From Betaproteobacteria bacterium (GTDB lineage: Bacteria; Pseudomonadota; Gammaproteobacteria; Burkholderiales; Rhodocyclaceae), in assembly GCA_009780885.1 (NCBI GenBank), contig WQZF01000002.1, forward strand, positions 1-64,000: DNA of 64,000 nt, in the 5' to 3' direction. The position numbers were made by a program, and so were the translations under genes. Shown piece after piece: positions 1 to 8,629 of the stretch (within the stretch, counting starts at the first letter, position 1; each line of letters begins with the position of its first letter). Below the pieces are notes generated by a model, which worked only from the letters and a program-made list of their open reading frames with translations, did no database searches and was not told the DNA's origin.

Positions 1-1
1 C

Positions 2-91
2 GCCGCCACCGAGCACATGGTAAAACTCGAACAATCTCCCGAACGGGTCAAGAGCTTCTTCCAAGACCCGCACGTCAAATATGCCGCTTAA
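2..91 (+). pseudogene. C-terminal fragment of an unidentified upstream coding region, cut by the window edge
   Basis: The frame is open from the window edge and ends at TAA 89-91. It encodes about 29 residues ending in DPHVKYAA. The same frame continues after the stop into the phage-type protein described next. The stop may be the true end of a separate gene or a nonsense mutation that split one large polyvalent protein. The fragment is too short to assign to a family. Confidence 0.4.
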
Positions 92-3000
92 GACTTCATA
101 CTTCTGCTGGCCGGATCAATATGGCAACCCAACGACGCTGCGCTGGACCAAGGGAAGTATCGCGGCAGCTACATTCCTACGAAGTCTCTGCTGTCGCTGT
201 TCAAGGACGCAAACAAGTCCACCTTCCTGCACGAAACGGGGCATTTCTTTCTGGACACGCACGAGAAAGTGCTCGCCGACGCCATCGGAAAGAACCTCAT
301 GGACTCCGGGATGGTGCAGATGCGCGCGGATTTCATGGAGGCGCTGAAATGGGCAGGCTTCAAGGTGCGGGGCGAAGACGGCAAGATGCGTCTGGGAACC
401 TTCACAGAATGGCGCAATGCAACGGCCAATGAAAAGCGTGCAGTGCACGAACGCTTTGCCCGTGGCTTCGAAGCCTACCTGATGGAGGGCAAGGCGCCTA
501 CGAAGCGGTTGGAGGGCGTCTTTGAGCAATTCAAGAACTGGCTGCTCGATTGCTATCACAGCATTCTGGGATTGCACATTTCGCTTTCTCCTGAGATTCG
601 CAGCATTTACGACCGGATGCTGGGTGGTACGGGCGAGCGCTTGGAAGCGGCGCCGGAACCTGTTGGGCGCCCTCGGGACGCGGTACCGCAAGAACAAGCC
701 GCCCAGCGAGAAGTCACCGCGTCAGCGGAGCCCGCGCCCGCCGCAGATTCTGCGCCTCCCCAACGCGGCATACTGAAGCAGCGGCACACTGAGAAACTGG
801 AAGCCGCATACGACGCTGGCGAGATTCTCGAAGAGTCGCGTGCAAAGGTGCAGAAAGCGATTGATCGGGGTCAGTACAAAATGGCGCAAACGTGGCTTGA
901 GCAAGCGCGGCAGGAAGAACAGCGCCACGCAGACATTCGCAAGACCCTGGATCGCGGAGAACCATTGAGCGAGGAGCAGCAGAAAACAGCCCTGGAGTCC
1001 GAACGCGTGATCGAAGCGATGGACGAAAGGCTGGGTGCCGGAATCGCCACATCGCGCGAGTTGGAGCAAGCATCGAAGTTTATGCGTCAGACCGCGCGCA
1101 ACTACGCTCGCGATAGCGAGCCCTACCGCTTCTACATGGAGCGCAGCAACACCTATCAAGAGGCGATCACTGGCGCCGGAGTCCGTGAGGAAACAACGAC
1201 GACACGTGTAGCGCCCCACAGCGAAGGGCTTGCCGTCGGCGCGCGCAAAGGGACACTAGCAGATAAAGCAGCGCGCGATGTTAATGATCGCAGCATCTCA
1301 GCGAAGGACAAGAGGCCTGGGGAGGTCGCGGTTAGCACCCCGGAAGAAAATGCGGAACTGGCGAAACTGATACGCGACCAAAACAAGGATGCGAATCTCG
1401 ACAAACGAGGAATCGTGCCGCAGGAACTACAGGCAATTCCGGTCGAGAAAAAGCCTGGAGCGCACGATGAAGAAGGCTGGCATGAAGTTCCGGAAGAAGA
1501 TCATCCAGCGCCCGATGAACTCAATCAGTCTGCGGCGCCTGTGCATTTGCCTGTGGATGAGATGAGTTTCGACAAGGCGAAAAAAGCGCTGGACGCACTT
1601 ACAGACAAGCCTTTGCACAACGATGCAACCGGTATAGACGCGCGCGTAAATGATGCGCAAACAGGGAAGCTACTCAGTGGGAAGTCAGTGCTCAAAAGCA
1701 TGAGCAACGGATTTACCCGCATGCAGCACTATGCTGCTGCGGCGCATATCGAGGATCTGTGGAAAGTAGCTACTCGGAATCCTGGAGACCCAGGAACAGA
1801 CAAAAACAAACAGGCCAATGTGCTTTCCATCCAGCGATTTTCCACAAGGTTCACTACTCCTACGGGAGCGCGAATTGCGCACATGCTGATGAAGGAAACG
1901 ATTCCTTCTAAAAAGGAAGGTGTCCAGCATCGAGTGTATAGCGTAGAGCTTGAAAGTGTGGAGGGTGCGCCCGAAGGTACGCCCTGGTACATCGACGCAC
2001 GCACTGGAGAAGCTCCAGCGAGTCAGCAGGCGGTTATGAGGTCCGCCAAGGGCCAGACCCACGGGGGGGATCTGGACACGCCGGCACGTACCGATCGGAG
2101 CGCAGAGTCCAGTATAGCACCCGAAGACGACGCTTACTACCAATCCAGCGCGCGCGCCGGCAGCAACTGGCGCGACGATCCACGGAACATGACCGAGCGC
2201 TGGGCTGCCGATCCGAAGATGCCCAGGATGATGGGTGATGCGCTTGTCTGGACAGACGACTACGCACGCTCGGCATTCTCGAAGCTCGCCACCGTTTTGC
2301 CGGCAACCGACTCCCTGATCCGCAAGGCGGAACGGCTGGGTTCTTCGGCGGCCAGCAACTTCCGCAAGGCCCTTCGCGCAAGCAGCATGGTCAAGACCGA
2401 GCATGAGGCCATCGTGGGCGAGGTGCTGCGCAAGCTGGATACCGCAGCCCCCACTACGCAGCGCCGGGAAGCGCTGTGGAATTTCATCCAGGAGGCGACG
2501 CTGGAGCAAAAAGCGCCGAAGCTGTACCACTGGTTCCCCGAGGGGGCGAAGGTGGATCCGGAAATGGAAGCGCGGTATCAGCGCTTCGCACCACAAGAAC
2601 GGGCGGCCATCGACGCAATCTTCCAGCACAGCAACGACACACGCACCAAGTTGTTCGATCTGGCAAACCGGGAAATCGAGGATGCGACAGCGCAGCGCAT
2701 CGGGGACATCGAGAACGCCCTGGCCGCAGAGAAAGTCAAGATCCAGCGTGACGAGGGAATGAACGAGCAGGATCGTGCCAGCGCACTCAAGGAAGCGGAG
2801 CGGAAAGCGGCGCGGGAGATCCGGGAAGTGAAGAAGCAGGCGGAAGATGCCCGAGCGCCGTTCAACCCAAGCAACCAGAAACTGCTGCTCTACGTGCCGA
2901 TGCAGCGGGTAGGCGATCATATGGTGATCGGGCGTTCCCAGGAATTGCTGGACGCTCAGCACGAATTGAAGCAAGCGCAGGAAGCCCTGGACGCGGGTAA

Positions 3001-3310
3001 CGGGGATCGCGCACACATTGCCGAACTGCGAAAAAACATCGAGGATATGGAACAAAACCCGGAGCATTATTTCGTGCGCGCCGTGGATGGCGCCGCCAAG
3101 GCCCGGGGCGTGGAGCGCGAGATACGCGGACAGTACGCGCACACGGAATCCTTTGCCAAGAGCGAACTTTCCAAATTTGGAAACGACCGACCCTTCGAAG
3201 CATTCGCAAAGATTGCCGATGCGATTCCAGAAAACGAGCCCGGCGCAAATACAGGTTTCGAGGTGCGGCTGGCGTCGCCGACGGCTCAGGGGGTGGCGCT
3301 GCCATGGTAG
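92..3310 (+). pseudogene. Phage-type large polyvalent protein with zincin-like HETGH motif and LPD3-like domain, start lost
   Basis: This is a long coding frame typical of the giant multidomain proteins of phages and conjugative elements. A zinc-metallopeptidase-like motif, LHETGHFFL, lies at 227-253 and is followed by the helical stretch common in this family (FARGFEAYLMEGK, near 455). No ATG, GTG or TTG precedes the motif in frame. The first usable start is GTG at 269, after the motif, so the gene appears broken at TAA 89-91. Counting from 269, residues about 449-600 resemble the LPD3 large polyvalent protein-associated domain (NDATGIDARV, then LLSGKSVLKS). Long charged helices fill residues 750-960. 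The frame ends at TAG 3308-3310. Calling it decayed is inference; a non-canonical start cannot be excluded. Confidence 0.6.
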
Positions 3311-3346
3311 TATCGATCGGGTCAACAACAAGGGAGTGCAGGATGA

Positions 3347-3475
3347 ATTGCCGGAGAAGGTGCACCCGCACTTCAGTATGCGTGCCTGCACCACGACGGC
3401 GGCGCGCTATTCGCACAGGGCGCCCAGCACGAAAAAAGGCACATCGTCGCTCCGGCCCAGTACGCTTGGGTTTGA
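3347..3475 (+). pseudogene. Short protein remnant downstream of the phage-type gene
   Basis: In the same frame as the preceding gene, after stops at 3308 and 3344, a protein-like stretch runs to TGA 3473-3475. It includes ALQYACLHHDGGALFAQG and ends in QYAWV. No normal start codon precedes it. It may be the remnant of a further small phage gene or of the end of the polyvalent protein. Confidence 0.25.
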
Positions 3476-3492
3476 GAGGAGGGGGGTTGACA

Positions 3493-3521
3493 TTCAACAT
3501 TGCACATCAATAGCATATAAT
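3493..3521 (+). promoter_or_regulatory. Candidate sigma-70 promoter for the DnaQ-like gene
   Basis: A perfect -10 TATAAT lies at 3516-3521, with a weak -35 TTCAAC at 3493-3498 and a 17-bp spacer. A perfect TTGACA at 3487-3492 is also present, but its spacer of 23 bp is too long. The local sequence is AT-rich compared with the surroundings. The next start codon is at 3550. Confidence 0.45.
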
Positions 3522-3549
3522 TTTAATCACAGCTTGGGTATGGTGTTGT

Positions 3550-4782
3550 ATGTTTGGGCTGTTTTGTTTCGGGAAAGGAAAAAAGAAACCGGCAAGAAGC
3601 GAGCAAACGTTTGCGTGTGACGAGGTGCTTGCTTCAATGCGGGAGCAGTGCCGCATAGTAGAGGCAAAGCTTATTCGAGCCTTGGAAGAACGCGATGCAG
3701 CGATAAAGCTTCGCGCCAAGGCGGCGGAAACTATGGTTGCTATGCACGAGAAGATCAAGATTGTGCAGGCAGCGCGTGATGACACGGAAAAAAAAGCGGC
3801 AGAGCTTGACGGCAGGCTAAAGGAGGTGTCCCACGGGCGCGATGTGCTTTCATCGACGGTATCGCGACTTCTGGGCGAGCTGGATACAGCATCCACAGAG
3901 TTGAAAGAGGTCACGGCGGCGTTGTTTCAAGCGCGCGAAGCGCTTGATAAGCGGTACCTAGGTAGTGAGCGCACCAGTAGTGCTGATGCGTATATGGGGG
4001 TTCTTGATGGGGTGGGTAAGCCTTTAGCTGGGTATGATGACGCTTCAGATGGCGGGGGCAAAAATAGCACACCTGCGAAAAATAATGGGGATCGGAAAGC
4101 ATTTACTGTAGGGGGCGCTGGAGGTTACAGACCTAGTAAATTGCCAGTGGCAAAGACAGATGGTGGGGATATTTATGATTTGCCGCTTACTGGGGAAGGG
4201 CCTAGGTTCCAAGTTTATGGCATAGATCAGCGTGACGCTCTTCGGCAGGTTTTCTTTGACGTTGAAACTACCGGTCTAAGTCACAGACAGGGGCACCGCA
4301 TTGTTGAAGTCGCAGCAATAGAAATGCGAGATCGTTGTTTTACAGGGAAACGCATACACTTCTACATAGACCCAGAAATGCCTGTTGACCCCAGGGCAGA
4401 GCGGGTTCATGGGTTAAGCAATAGTTTTTTGAGGGGAAAACCAAAGTTTGCACAGATTGCTGATGAACTTTGTGACTTCATCCATGGGGCTGAATTGGTT
4501 GCGCACAACGCTTCTTTTGACGTTGGATTTATGAATGCCGAGCTTTCTAGGCTTTGCCTTCCAGAAGTCGAAAAGCAGTGTCGTGTTCTCGATACGTTGA
4601 AGCTTGCTCGGAAGCTGCATCCGAACAAGAAGAATAGCTTGGATGCGTTGTGTGAGCGGTATGGAGTTTCAAATGGGCAGCGAAATCTTCATGGAGCAAT
4701 GTTGGATGCGGAGCTTCTTGCGAAGGTGTATCTTGAAATGACAGTAGCAAAAGCAGCAAAAGTAATAGAATTTTTTTCATAA
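3550..4782 (+). CDS. DnaQ-like (DEDDh) 3'-5' exonuclease with coiled-coil N-terminus
   Basis: A 410-residue protein. The N-terminal half (about residues 20-130) is charged and predicted coiled coil, then comes a low-complexity linker. The C-terminal half is an RNase T/DNA polymerase III epsilon-type exonuclease. Exo I is FDVETTG (D237, E239). Exo II is AHNASFDVGF (H319, D324). Exo III is HGAMLDAE (H381, D386). All catalytic DEDDh residues are present, so nuclease activity on DNA or RNA ends is expected. The coding sequence is clearly poorer in GC than nearby genes and follows phage debris, which suggests horizontal transfer. No good Shine-Dalgarno precedes ATG 3550. It could be a repair, phage or defence nuclease; the coiled-coil half gives no specific family. 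Confidence 0.75.
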   Translation: MFGLFCFGKGKKKPARSEQTFACDEVLASMREQCRIVEAKLIRALEERDAAIKLRAKAAETMVAMHEKIKIVQAARDDTEKKAAELDGRLKEVSHGRDVLSSTVSRLLGELDTASTELKEVTAALFQAREALDKRYLGSERTSSADAYMGVLDGVGKPLAGYDDASDGGGKNSTPAKNNGDRKAFTVGGAGGYRPSKLPVAKTDGGDIYDLPLTGEGPRFQVYGIDQRDALRQVFFDVETTGLSHRQGHRIVEVAAIEMRDRCFTGKRIHFYIDPEMPVDPRAERVHGLSNSFLRGKPKFAQIADELCDFIHGAELVAHNASFDVGFMNAELSRLCLPEVEKQCRVLDTLKLARKLHPNKKNSLDALCERYGVSNGQRNLHGAMLDAELLAKVYLEMTVAKAAKVIEFFS

Positions 4783-5025
4783 TGTGTGGGAGACGGTGAG
4801 GGCGCACAAGGAAAGATAAAACTTGAATTTAAAAACCGGGTACCTGGTTTGCGGAACATACAGCGCAGGTACTACCCACACGGGAGGTACACAAGGTACG
4901 TTGTGATACGCTTGGATGGCGTTAGTTGAACCCCTGCGTACCCCCTTTGATCCGCGTTAAAGTCCGGGGCTCGGGGCTGTCCTGTAATGGAGCCCGCCGT
5001 GCGTTTCTTGCTGGAAAGCCATGCC

Positions 5026-6174
5026 ATGTTCCGTCTCTCCCAATATATCCAGGAAATCGACACGCCGACGCCGGTCGTCCCCTCGCGTCGGCCGCCGGGG
5101 CCGGTGGTCATCTGGAACCTGGTGCGGCGCTGCAACCTGACCTGCAAGCATTGTTACTCCATTTCCGCCGACAAGGATTTCGCCGGTGAATTGTCGATTG
5201 CCGAAATTTTCCGGGTCATGGACGATTTGCGCGCGTTCCGCGTTCCGGTGCTGATCCTTTCCGGCGGCGAGCCGCTGCTGCGCCCGGAAATTTTCGAGAT
5301 TGCGCAGCGGGCGAAAAAAATGGGCTTCTATGTCGGGCTGTCGTCGAACGGCACGCTGATCGACACGCGCAACATCGACGCCATCGCCGCCTGCGATTTC
5401 AATTACGTCGGTATTTCCCTCGATGGTATCGAGGCGACGCACGACCGTTTCCGCCGTTCCCAGGGCGCTTTTGCCGCAGCGCTGAACGGGATGCGCCTGT
5501 GCCGCGACCGTGGCCTGAAGGTCGGCGCGCGTTTCACGATGACCCAGGACAACGCCCACGATCTTCCGGCGCTGCTGCGCCTGATCGAAGAGGAAGGAAT
5601 CGCGCGCTTTTATTTTTCGCATCTCAACTATGCCGGGCGCGGCAACAAGAACCGGCGCGACGATGCGCACTATCGCATGACGCGCGAAGCGATGGATCTG
5701 CTGTTTGAAACCTGCCTTGCCGCGCGGCAAAAGGGGCAGCCGCGAGAGTTCACCACCGGAAACAACGATGCCGACGGCGTTTATTTCCTGCATTGGGTTC
5801 GCCGCCGCTTTCCCGGAAGCGCCGCGCATATCGAGGCGAAACTGCGCCAGTGGGGCGGCAATGCCTCCGGGCTGAACGTCGCGAACATCGACAACCTCGG
5901 CAATGTCCACCCCGACACGATGTGGTGGCATTACACGATCGGCAATGTGCGCGAGCGGCCTTTTTCGGAATTGTGGAGCGATCTTTCCGATCCCTTGCTG
6001 GCGGAATTGCGGCAACGTCCGCGCCCCGTCAAGGGGCGATGCGGGCAGTGCGCCTGGAAGGAAATATGCAACGGGAACACCCGCGTCCGGGCGCAGCAAT
6101 TGACGGGCGATCTCTGGGCCGAAGATCCGGGGTGTTATCTCGACGACGAGGAAATCAAACAGTTTCATTCTTGA
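5026..6174 (+). CDS. nirJ: Heme d1 biosynthesis radical SAM protein NirJ
   Basis: A 382-residue radical SAM enzyme of heme d1 synthesis, which removes the propionate side chains of 12,18-didecarboxysiroheme in the cytoplasm (family knowledge). The N-terminus carries the radical SAM cluster motif CNLTCKHC (C36, C40, C43). The C-terminus has a second, SPASM-like cysteine set (C339, C342, C348, C370), and the segment GNNDADGVYFLHW is typical of NirJ. Start ATG 5026 was chosen because it matches the family N-terminus (MFRLSQYI) and follows GGAAAG at 5013-5018; an in-frame ATG at 4987 is possible. nirN follows after 14 bp, so the two are probably cotranscribed. No other nir genes are visible in the window. 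Confidence 0.88.
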   Translation: MFRLSQYIQEIDTPTPVVPSRRPPGPVVIWNLVRRCNLTCKHCYSISADKDFAGELSIAEIFRVMDDLRAFRVPVLILSGGEPLLRPEIFEIAQRAKKMGFYVGLSSNGTLIDTRNIDAIAACDFNYVGISLDGIEATHDRFRRSQGAFAAALNGMRLCRDRGLKVGARFTMTQDNAHDLPALLRLIEEEGIARFYFSHLNYAGRGNKNRRDDAHYRMTREAMDLLFETCLAARQKGQPREFTTGNNDADGVYFLHWVRRRFPGSAAHIEAKLRQWGGNASGLNVANIDNLGNVHPDTMWWHYTIGNVRERPFSELWSDLSDPLLAELRQRPRPVKGRCGQCAWKEICNGNTRVRAQQLTGDLWAEDPGCYLDDEEIKQFHS

Positions 6175-6188
6175 AGGGAGAGGGATTC

Positions 6189-7853
6189 ATGAACGGACGT
6201 TTTTTCTGCGCCCTGTTTTTTCTTTGCGCTTGCGTTTCCTCGATCCAGGCGGCGGGAAGAGGCGAGGGGGGCGGCACTGCAACCCCGGCAGCCTCCGCAA
6301 CGTCTGAAGTTTCCCAGGCGCGGGCCGTTGAAGTTTTCCGGGAAATTTGCGCCATCTGTCATAGCGAAAACCGTTTCGGCGGCATCGGCCCGGCGCTGTT
6401 GCCGGAAAACCTGGAGCGCCTGAAAAAAGCCGAAGCCCTCGATGTCATCAAGAATGGCCGCCCGGCGACGCAGATGATCGGCTATTCCTCCCTTCTGAAA
6501 CCCGGAGAGGCCGAAGCCCTTGTCAGCTATATCTACTCGAAGGCAGTGCCGGCGCCGCGATGGGAAGCCGAGGACATCAAAGCCTCGCACATCCTCAACG
6601 AAGAAACCTTCAAATTGCCGGCGGTTCCGAACAAACTGCTCTCCGGCGTCGATCCGCTCAATCTCTTCATCGTCGTCGAAACCGGCGACCAGCATGTTTC
6701 GCTGCTCGATGGCGACAAATTCAAGCGCCTGCACCGTTTCCCGAGCCGTTACGCGCTGCACGGCGGGCCGAAATTCTCGCCCGACGGGCGCTTCGTCTAT
6801 TTCGCCTCGCGCGACGGCTGGATTACCAAATACGACATCTACAACCAGGTCACCGTCGCCGAAATCCGCGCCGGCCTGAATGCGCGCAACGCCGCAGTTT
6901 CCAGCGACGGCAAATGGGTCATGGTGGCCAACTATCTGCCGCATTCGCTGGTGGTGCTCGATGCCCGTGACCTTTCGCTGGCCAGGATCATTCCCGCCAT
7001 CGCGGGCGACGGCAGCGGGAAAAGTTCGCGCGTTTCCGCCGTCTACGACGCTGCGCCGCGCAAGAGCTTCATCGCCGCGCTCAAGGACATCCCGGAAGCC
7101 TGGGAAATCAGCTACGACCCCAACGCCGGAGAAGTCAGCGAAGGCATGATTCACGATTTCCAGTACAAGGAAGGCGTCTTCAAACCGGGTTTTCTCTATC
7201 CGCGCCGCACCTTCCTCCAGGACTATCTCGACGACTTCTTCTTCACCCAGAGCTATGACGAAATCGTTGGCGCTTCGCGCACCGCGAGCAAGGGTCAAGT
7301 CATCTTTCTCGATGGACGCAAGAAAGTCGCGGATCTCGACCTGACCGGAATGCCGCACCTCGGCTCCGGCATCACCTGGGCCTGGAAGGATGTCGACGGC
7401 ATTTTCGGAGAAAAGGGCGCGCAGCGCACGGTGCTCGCAACCCCGAATCTGAACGACCCTGAAGTCAGCATCATCGACATGGAAACCTGGAAAACGATCA
7501 AGAAAATTCCTACCCTCGGCCCTGGCTTCTTCATGCGCAGCCATGAAAACAGCCGCTATGCCTGGGTCGACTCGATGATGAGTCCGAAATACAAGGACAC
7601 CTTGCAGGTGATCGACAAGGAAAGCCTCGAAGTCGTCGCGCGCCTGACCCCGGTACCGGGCAAGACGCTGGCGCATATCGAATTCACCCGCGACGGCAAA
7701 TATGCGCTTGCCAGCCTCTGGGAAATGGACGGCGCGCTGATCGTCTTCGACGCGAAAACCTTGAAGGAAGTCAAACGCATCCCGGCCTCGAAGCCGGTCG
7801 GCAAATACAACATCTGGAACAAGATCACGCGCTCCGAAGGCACGAGCCATTGA
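6189..7853 (+). CDS. nirN: NirN-like dihydro-heme d1 dehydrogenase (cytochrome c plus d1-type propeller)
   Basis: A 554-residue exported protein. It has a hydrophobic signal peptide (residues 1-21, ending IQAA), a single c-type heme site CAICH (C54, C57, H58), and from about residue 130 to the end an eight-bladed cytochrome d1-type propeller ending in KITRSEGTSH. In the family, NirN oxidises dihydro-heme d1 to heme d1 in the periplasm. NirF is the closest alternative, but it usually lacks the CXXCH domain. Start ATG 6189 sits behind a strong GGGAGAGG. The frame is open much further upstream, but that part overlaps nirJ and is not coding. Confidence 0.83.
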   Translation: MNGRFFCALFFLCACVSSIQAAGRGEGGGTATPAASATSEVSQARAVEVFREICAICHSENRFGGIGPALLPENLERLKKAEALDVIKNGRPATQMIGYSSLLKPGEAEALVSYIYSKAVPAPRWEAEDIKASHILNEETFKLPAVPNKLLSGVDPLNLFIVVETGDQHVSLLDGDKFKRLHRFPSRYALHGGPKFSPDGRFVYFASRDGWITKYDIYNQVTVAEIRAGLNARNAAVSSDGKWVMVANYLPHSLVVLDARDLSLARIIPAIAGDGSGKSSRVSAVYDAAPRKSFIAALKDIPEAWEISYDPNAGEVSEGMIHDFQYKEGVFKPGFLYPRRTFLQDYLDDFFFTQSYDEIVGASRTASKGQVIFLDGRKKVADLDLTGMPHLGSGITWAWKDVDGIFGEKGAQRTVLATPNLNDPEVSIIDMETWKTIKKIPTLGPGFFMRSHENSRYAWVDSMMSPKYKDTLQVIDKESLEVVARLTPVPGKTLAHIEFTRDGKYALASLWEMDGALIVFDAKTLKEVKRIPASKPVGKYNIWNKITRSEGTSH

Positions 7854-7870
7854 AGTCAAAAGGCGGATAG

Positions 7871-7949
7871 ATTTTCTAAATTTGTTTAAAGAATTATTGA
7901 TTGAAACATACTACAGTAGCGAAACATTATTTAAGTAAATTTAGAATTT
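7871..7949 (+). repeat. Oriented 78-bp AT-rich repeat, copy 1
   Basis: It starts ATTTTCTAAATTTGTTTAAA and contains CTACAGTAGCGAAACATTAT. The right end, AAATTTAGAATTTTTTTT, deviates from the usual AATTTAGAAAAT. It lies 17 bp after the nirN stop. Confidence 0.9.
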
Positions 7950-7980
7950 TTTTTGGAAATGGGAGGATATTCGGCAAACG

Positions 7981-8030
7981 ATCCGGCCCGTAGGCCGGAT
8001 AAGCGAAGCGAAATCCATCATTTCCTTGGC
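7981..8030 (+). repeat. Small palindrome and relic of the GCGAAGCGAAA repeat family
   Basis: A perfect palindrome, ATCCGGCC-CGTA-GGCCGGAT, spans 7981-8000. It is followed by AAGCGAAGCGAAATCCATCA, which resembles one arm of the direct repeats at 40034 and 41065. The rest of the 7950-8181 gap shows no gene. Confidence 0.55.
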
Positions 8031-8181
8031 TGAATCCCGAGAGCGGCTCGATGGTCGCCAGACGCGCCGCAGGCAAGGAGCGATGCAAGGTTTACCCGGC
8101 GCAGGCTGAAAATTTTCCTTCCAGAACGAGTATCATTCGCCGGTGGCAATAAACAATCCCACTTTTTCAAAGGAACCCGAA

Positions 8182-8469
8182 ATGAACAAATCCGAACTGA
8201 TCAAAACGATTTCCGATCGTACCGGACTCTCCAGAAACGTAGCCGGAAACGCTCTGGATGCAACGATCGATTCCATTGTCGAAGCCGTCTCCAAGGGCGA
8301 GCAAGTGACCCTGGTGGGCTTCGGTTCGTTCAAGTTGTCGAACCGTTCGGCACGTACCGGAAGAAACCCGAAGACCGGCGCCCCGATGAAAATTCCGGCA
8401 GCATCCGTTCCGAAGTTCAGCGCCGGCAGCACTTTCAAGGCCGCCGCTGGCGCCAAGAAGAAAAAATGA
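8182..8469 (+). CDS. hup: HU-family DNA-binding protein
   Basis: A 95-residue nucleoid protein that binds and bends DNA as a dimer. The full bacterial DNA-binding fold is visible. It includes MNKSELIKTI at the start, the central VTLVGFGSFKL strand, and the DNA-clasping arm RTGRNPKTGAPMKIPA. A lysine-rich tail (AAGAKKKK) extends slightly beyond the classical 90 residues. Start ATG 8182 follows AAAGGAA at 8169-8175; an in-frame ATG at 8143 would add 13 unrelated residues. The TGA stop is also the first three bases of a repeat remnant. It is most similar in type to the HupB/HU-beta group; the paralogue cannot be fixed from sequence alone. Confidence 0.95.
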   Translation: MNKSELIKTISDRTGLSRNVAGNALDATIDSIVEAVSKGEQVTLVGFGSFKLSNRSARTGRNPKTGAPMKIPAASVPKFSAGSTFKAAAGAKKKK

Positions 8470-8516
8470 ACACCTGTCGAGCGCAATCCCCAACCTTCAG
8501 GTTGGGGTGACTCAAA
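8467..8516 (-). repeat. Deleted copy of the TTTGAGTCACCCCAACC repeat family, overlapping the hup stop
   Basis: Read on the minus strand this is GTCACCCCAACCTGAAGGTT then GCGCTCGACAGGTGTTCA. These are the two ends of the longer repeats at 53434 and 62711, with the roughly 100-bp core missing. The stop codon of hup is its outermost triplet. Confidence 0.8.
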
Positions 8517-8541
8517 TTCTCCCTTGCCGGAAGGCGAGGGT

Positions 8542-8586
8542 GGTTTACGTCATTGGGGGGCCTTGTGCCCCCCAATGACGTAAACC
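8542..8586. terminator. Perfect 20-bp inverted repeat between convergent hup and maeB
   Basis: The arms GGTTTACGTCATTGGGGGGC (8542-8561) and its exact complement (8567-8586) enclose the loop CTTGT. Position between two converging genes suggests a bidirectional terminator. There is no following T-run, so it could instead be a repeated palindromic element. Confidence 0.6.
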
Positions 8587-8629
8587 GGATGAATAAGCGC
8601 CCCGATCCCGGGGCGCGAAGCAAGGGATC

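Noticed and set aside
1685..3394. A 569-codon minus-strand frame opposite the phage-type protein
   Set aside because: It lacks a domain or ribosome-binding site, and the plus strand shows recognisable motifs.
4783..5025. Possible tRNA or attachment site between the exonuclease gene and nirJ
   Set aside because: Some GC-rich complementary stretches occur, but no cloverleaf with an anticodon arm and no duplicated end could be found.
5793..6188. N-terminal extension of nirN overlapping nirJ
   Set aside because: The frame is open, but nirJ coding, the signal peptide position and the strong ribosome-binding site at 6189 show the real start.
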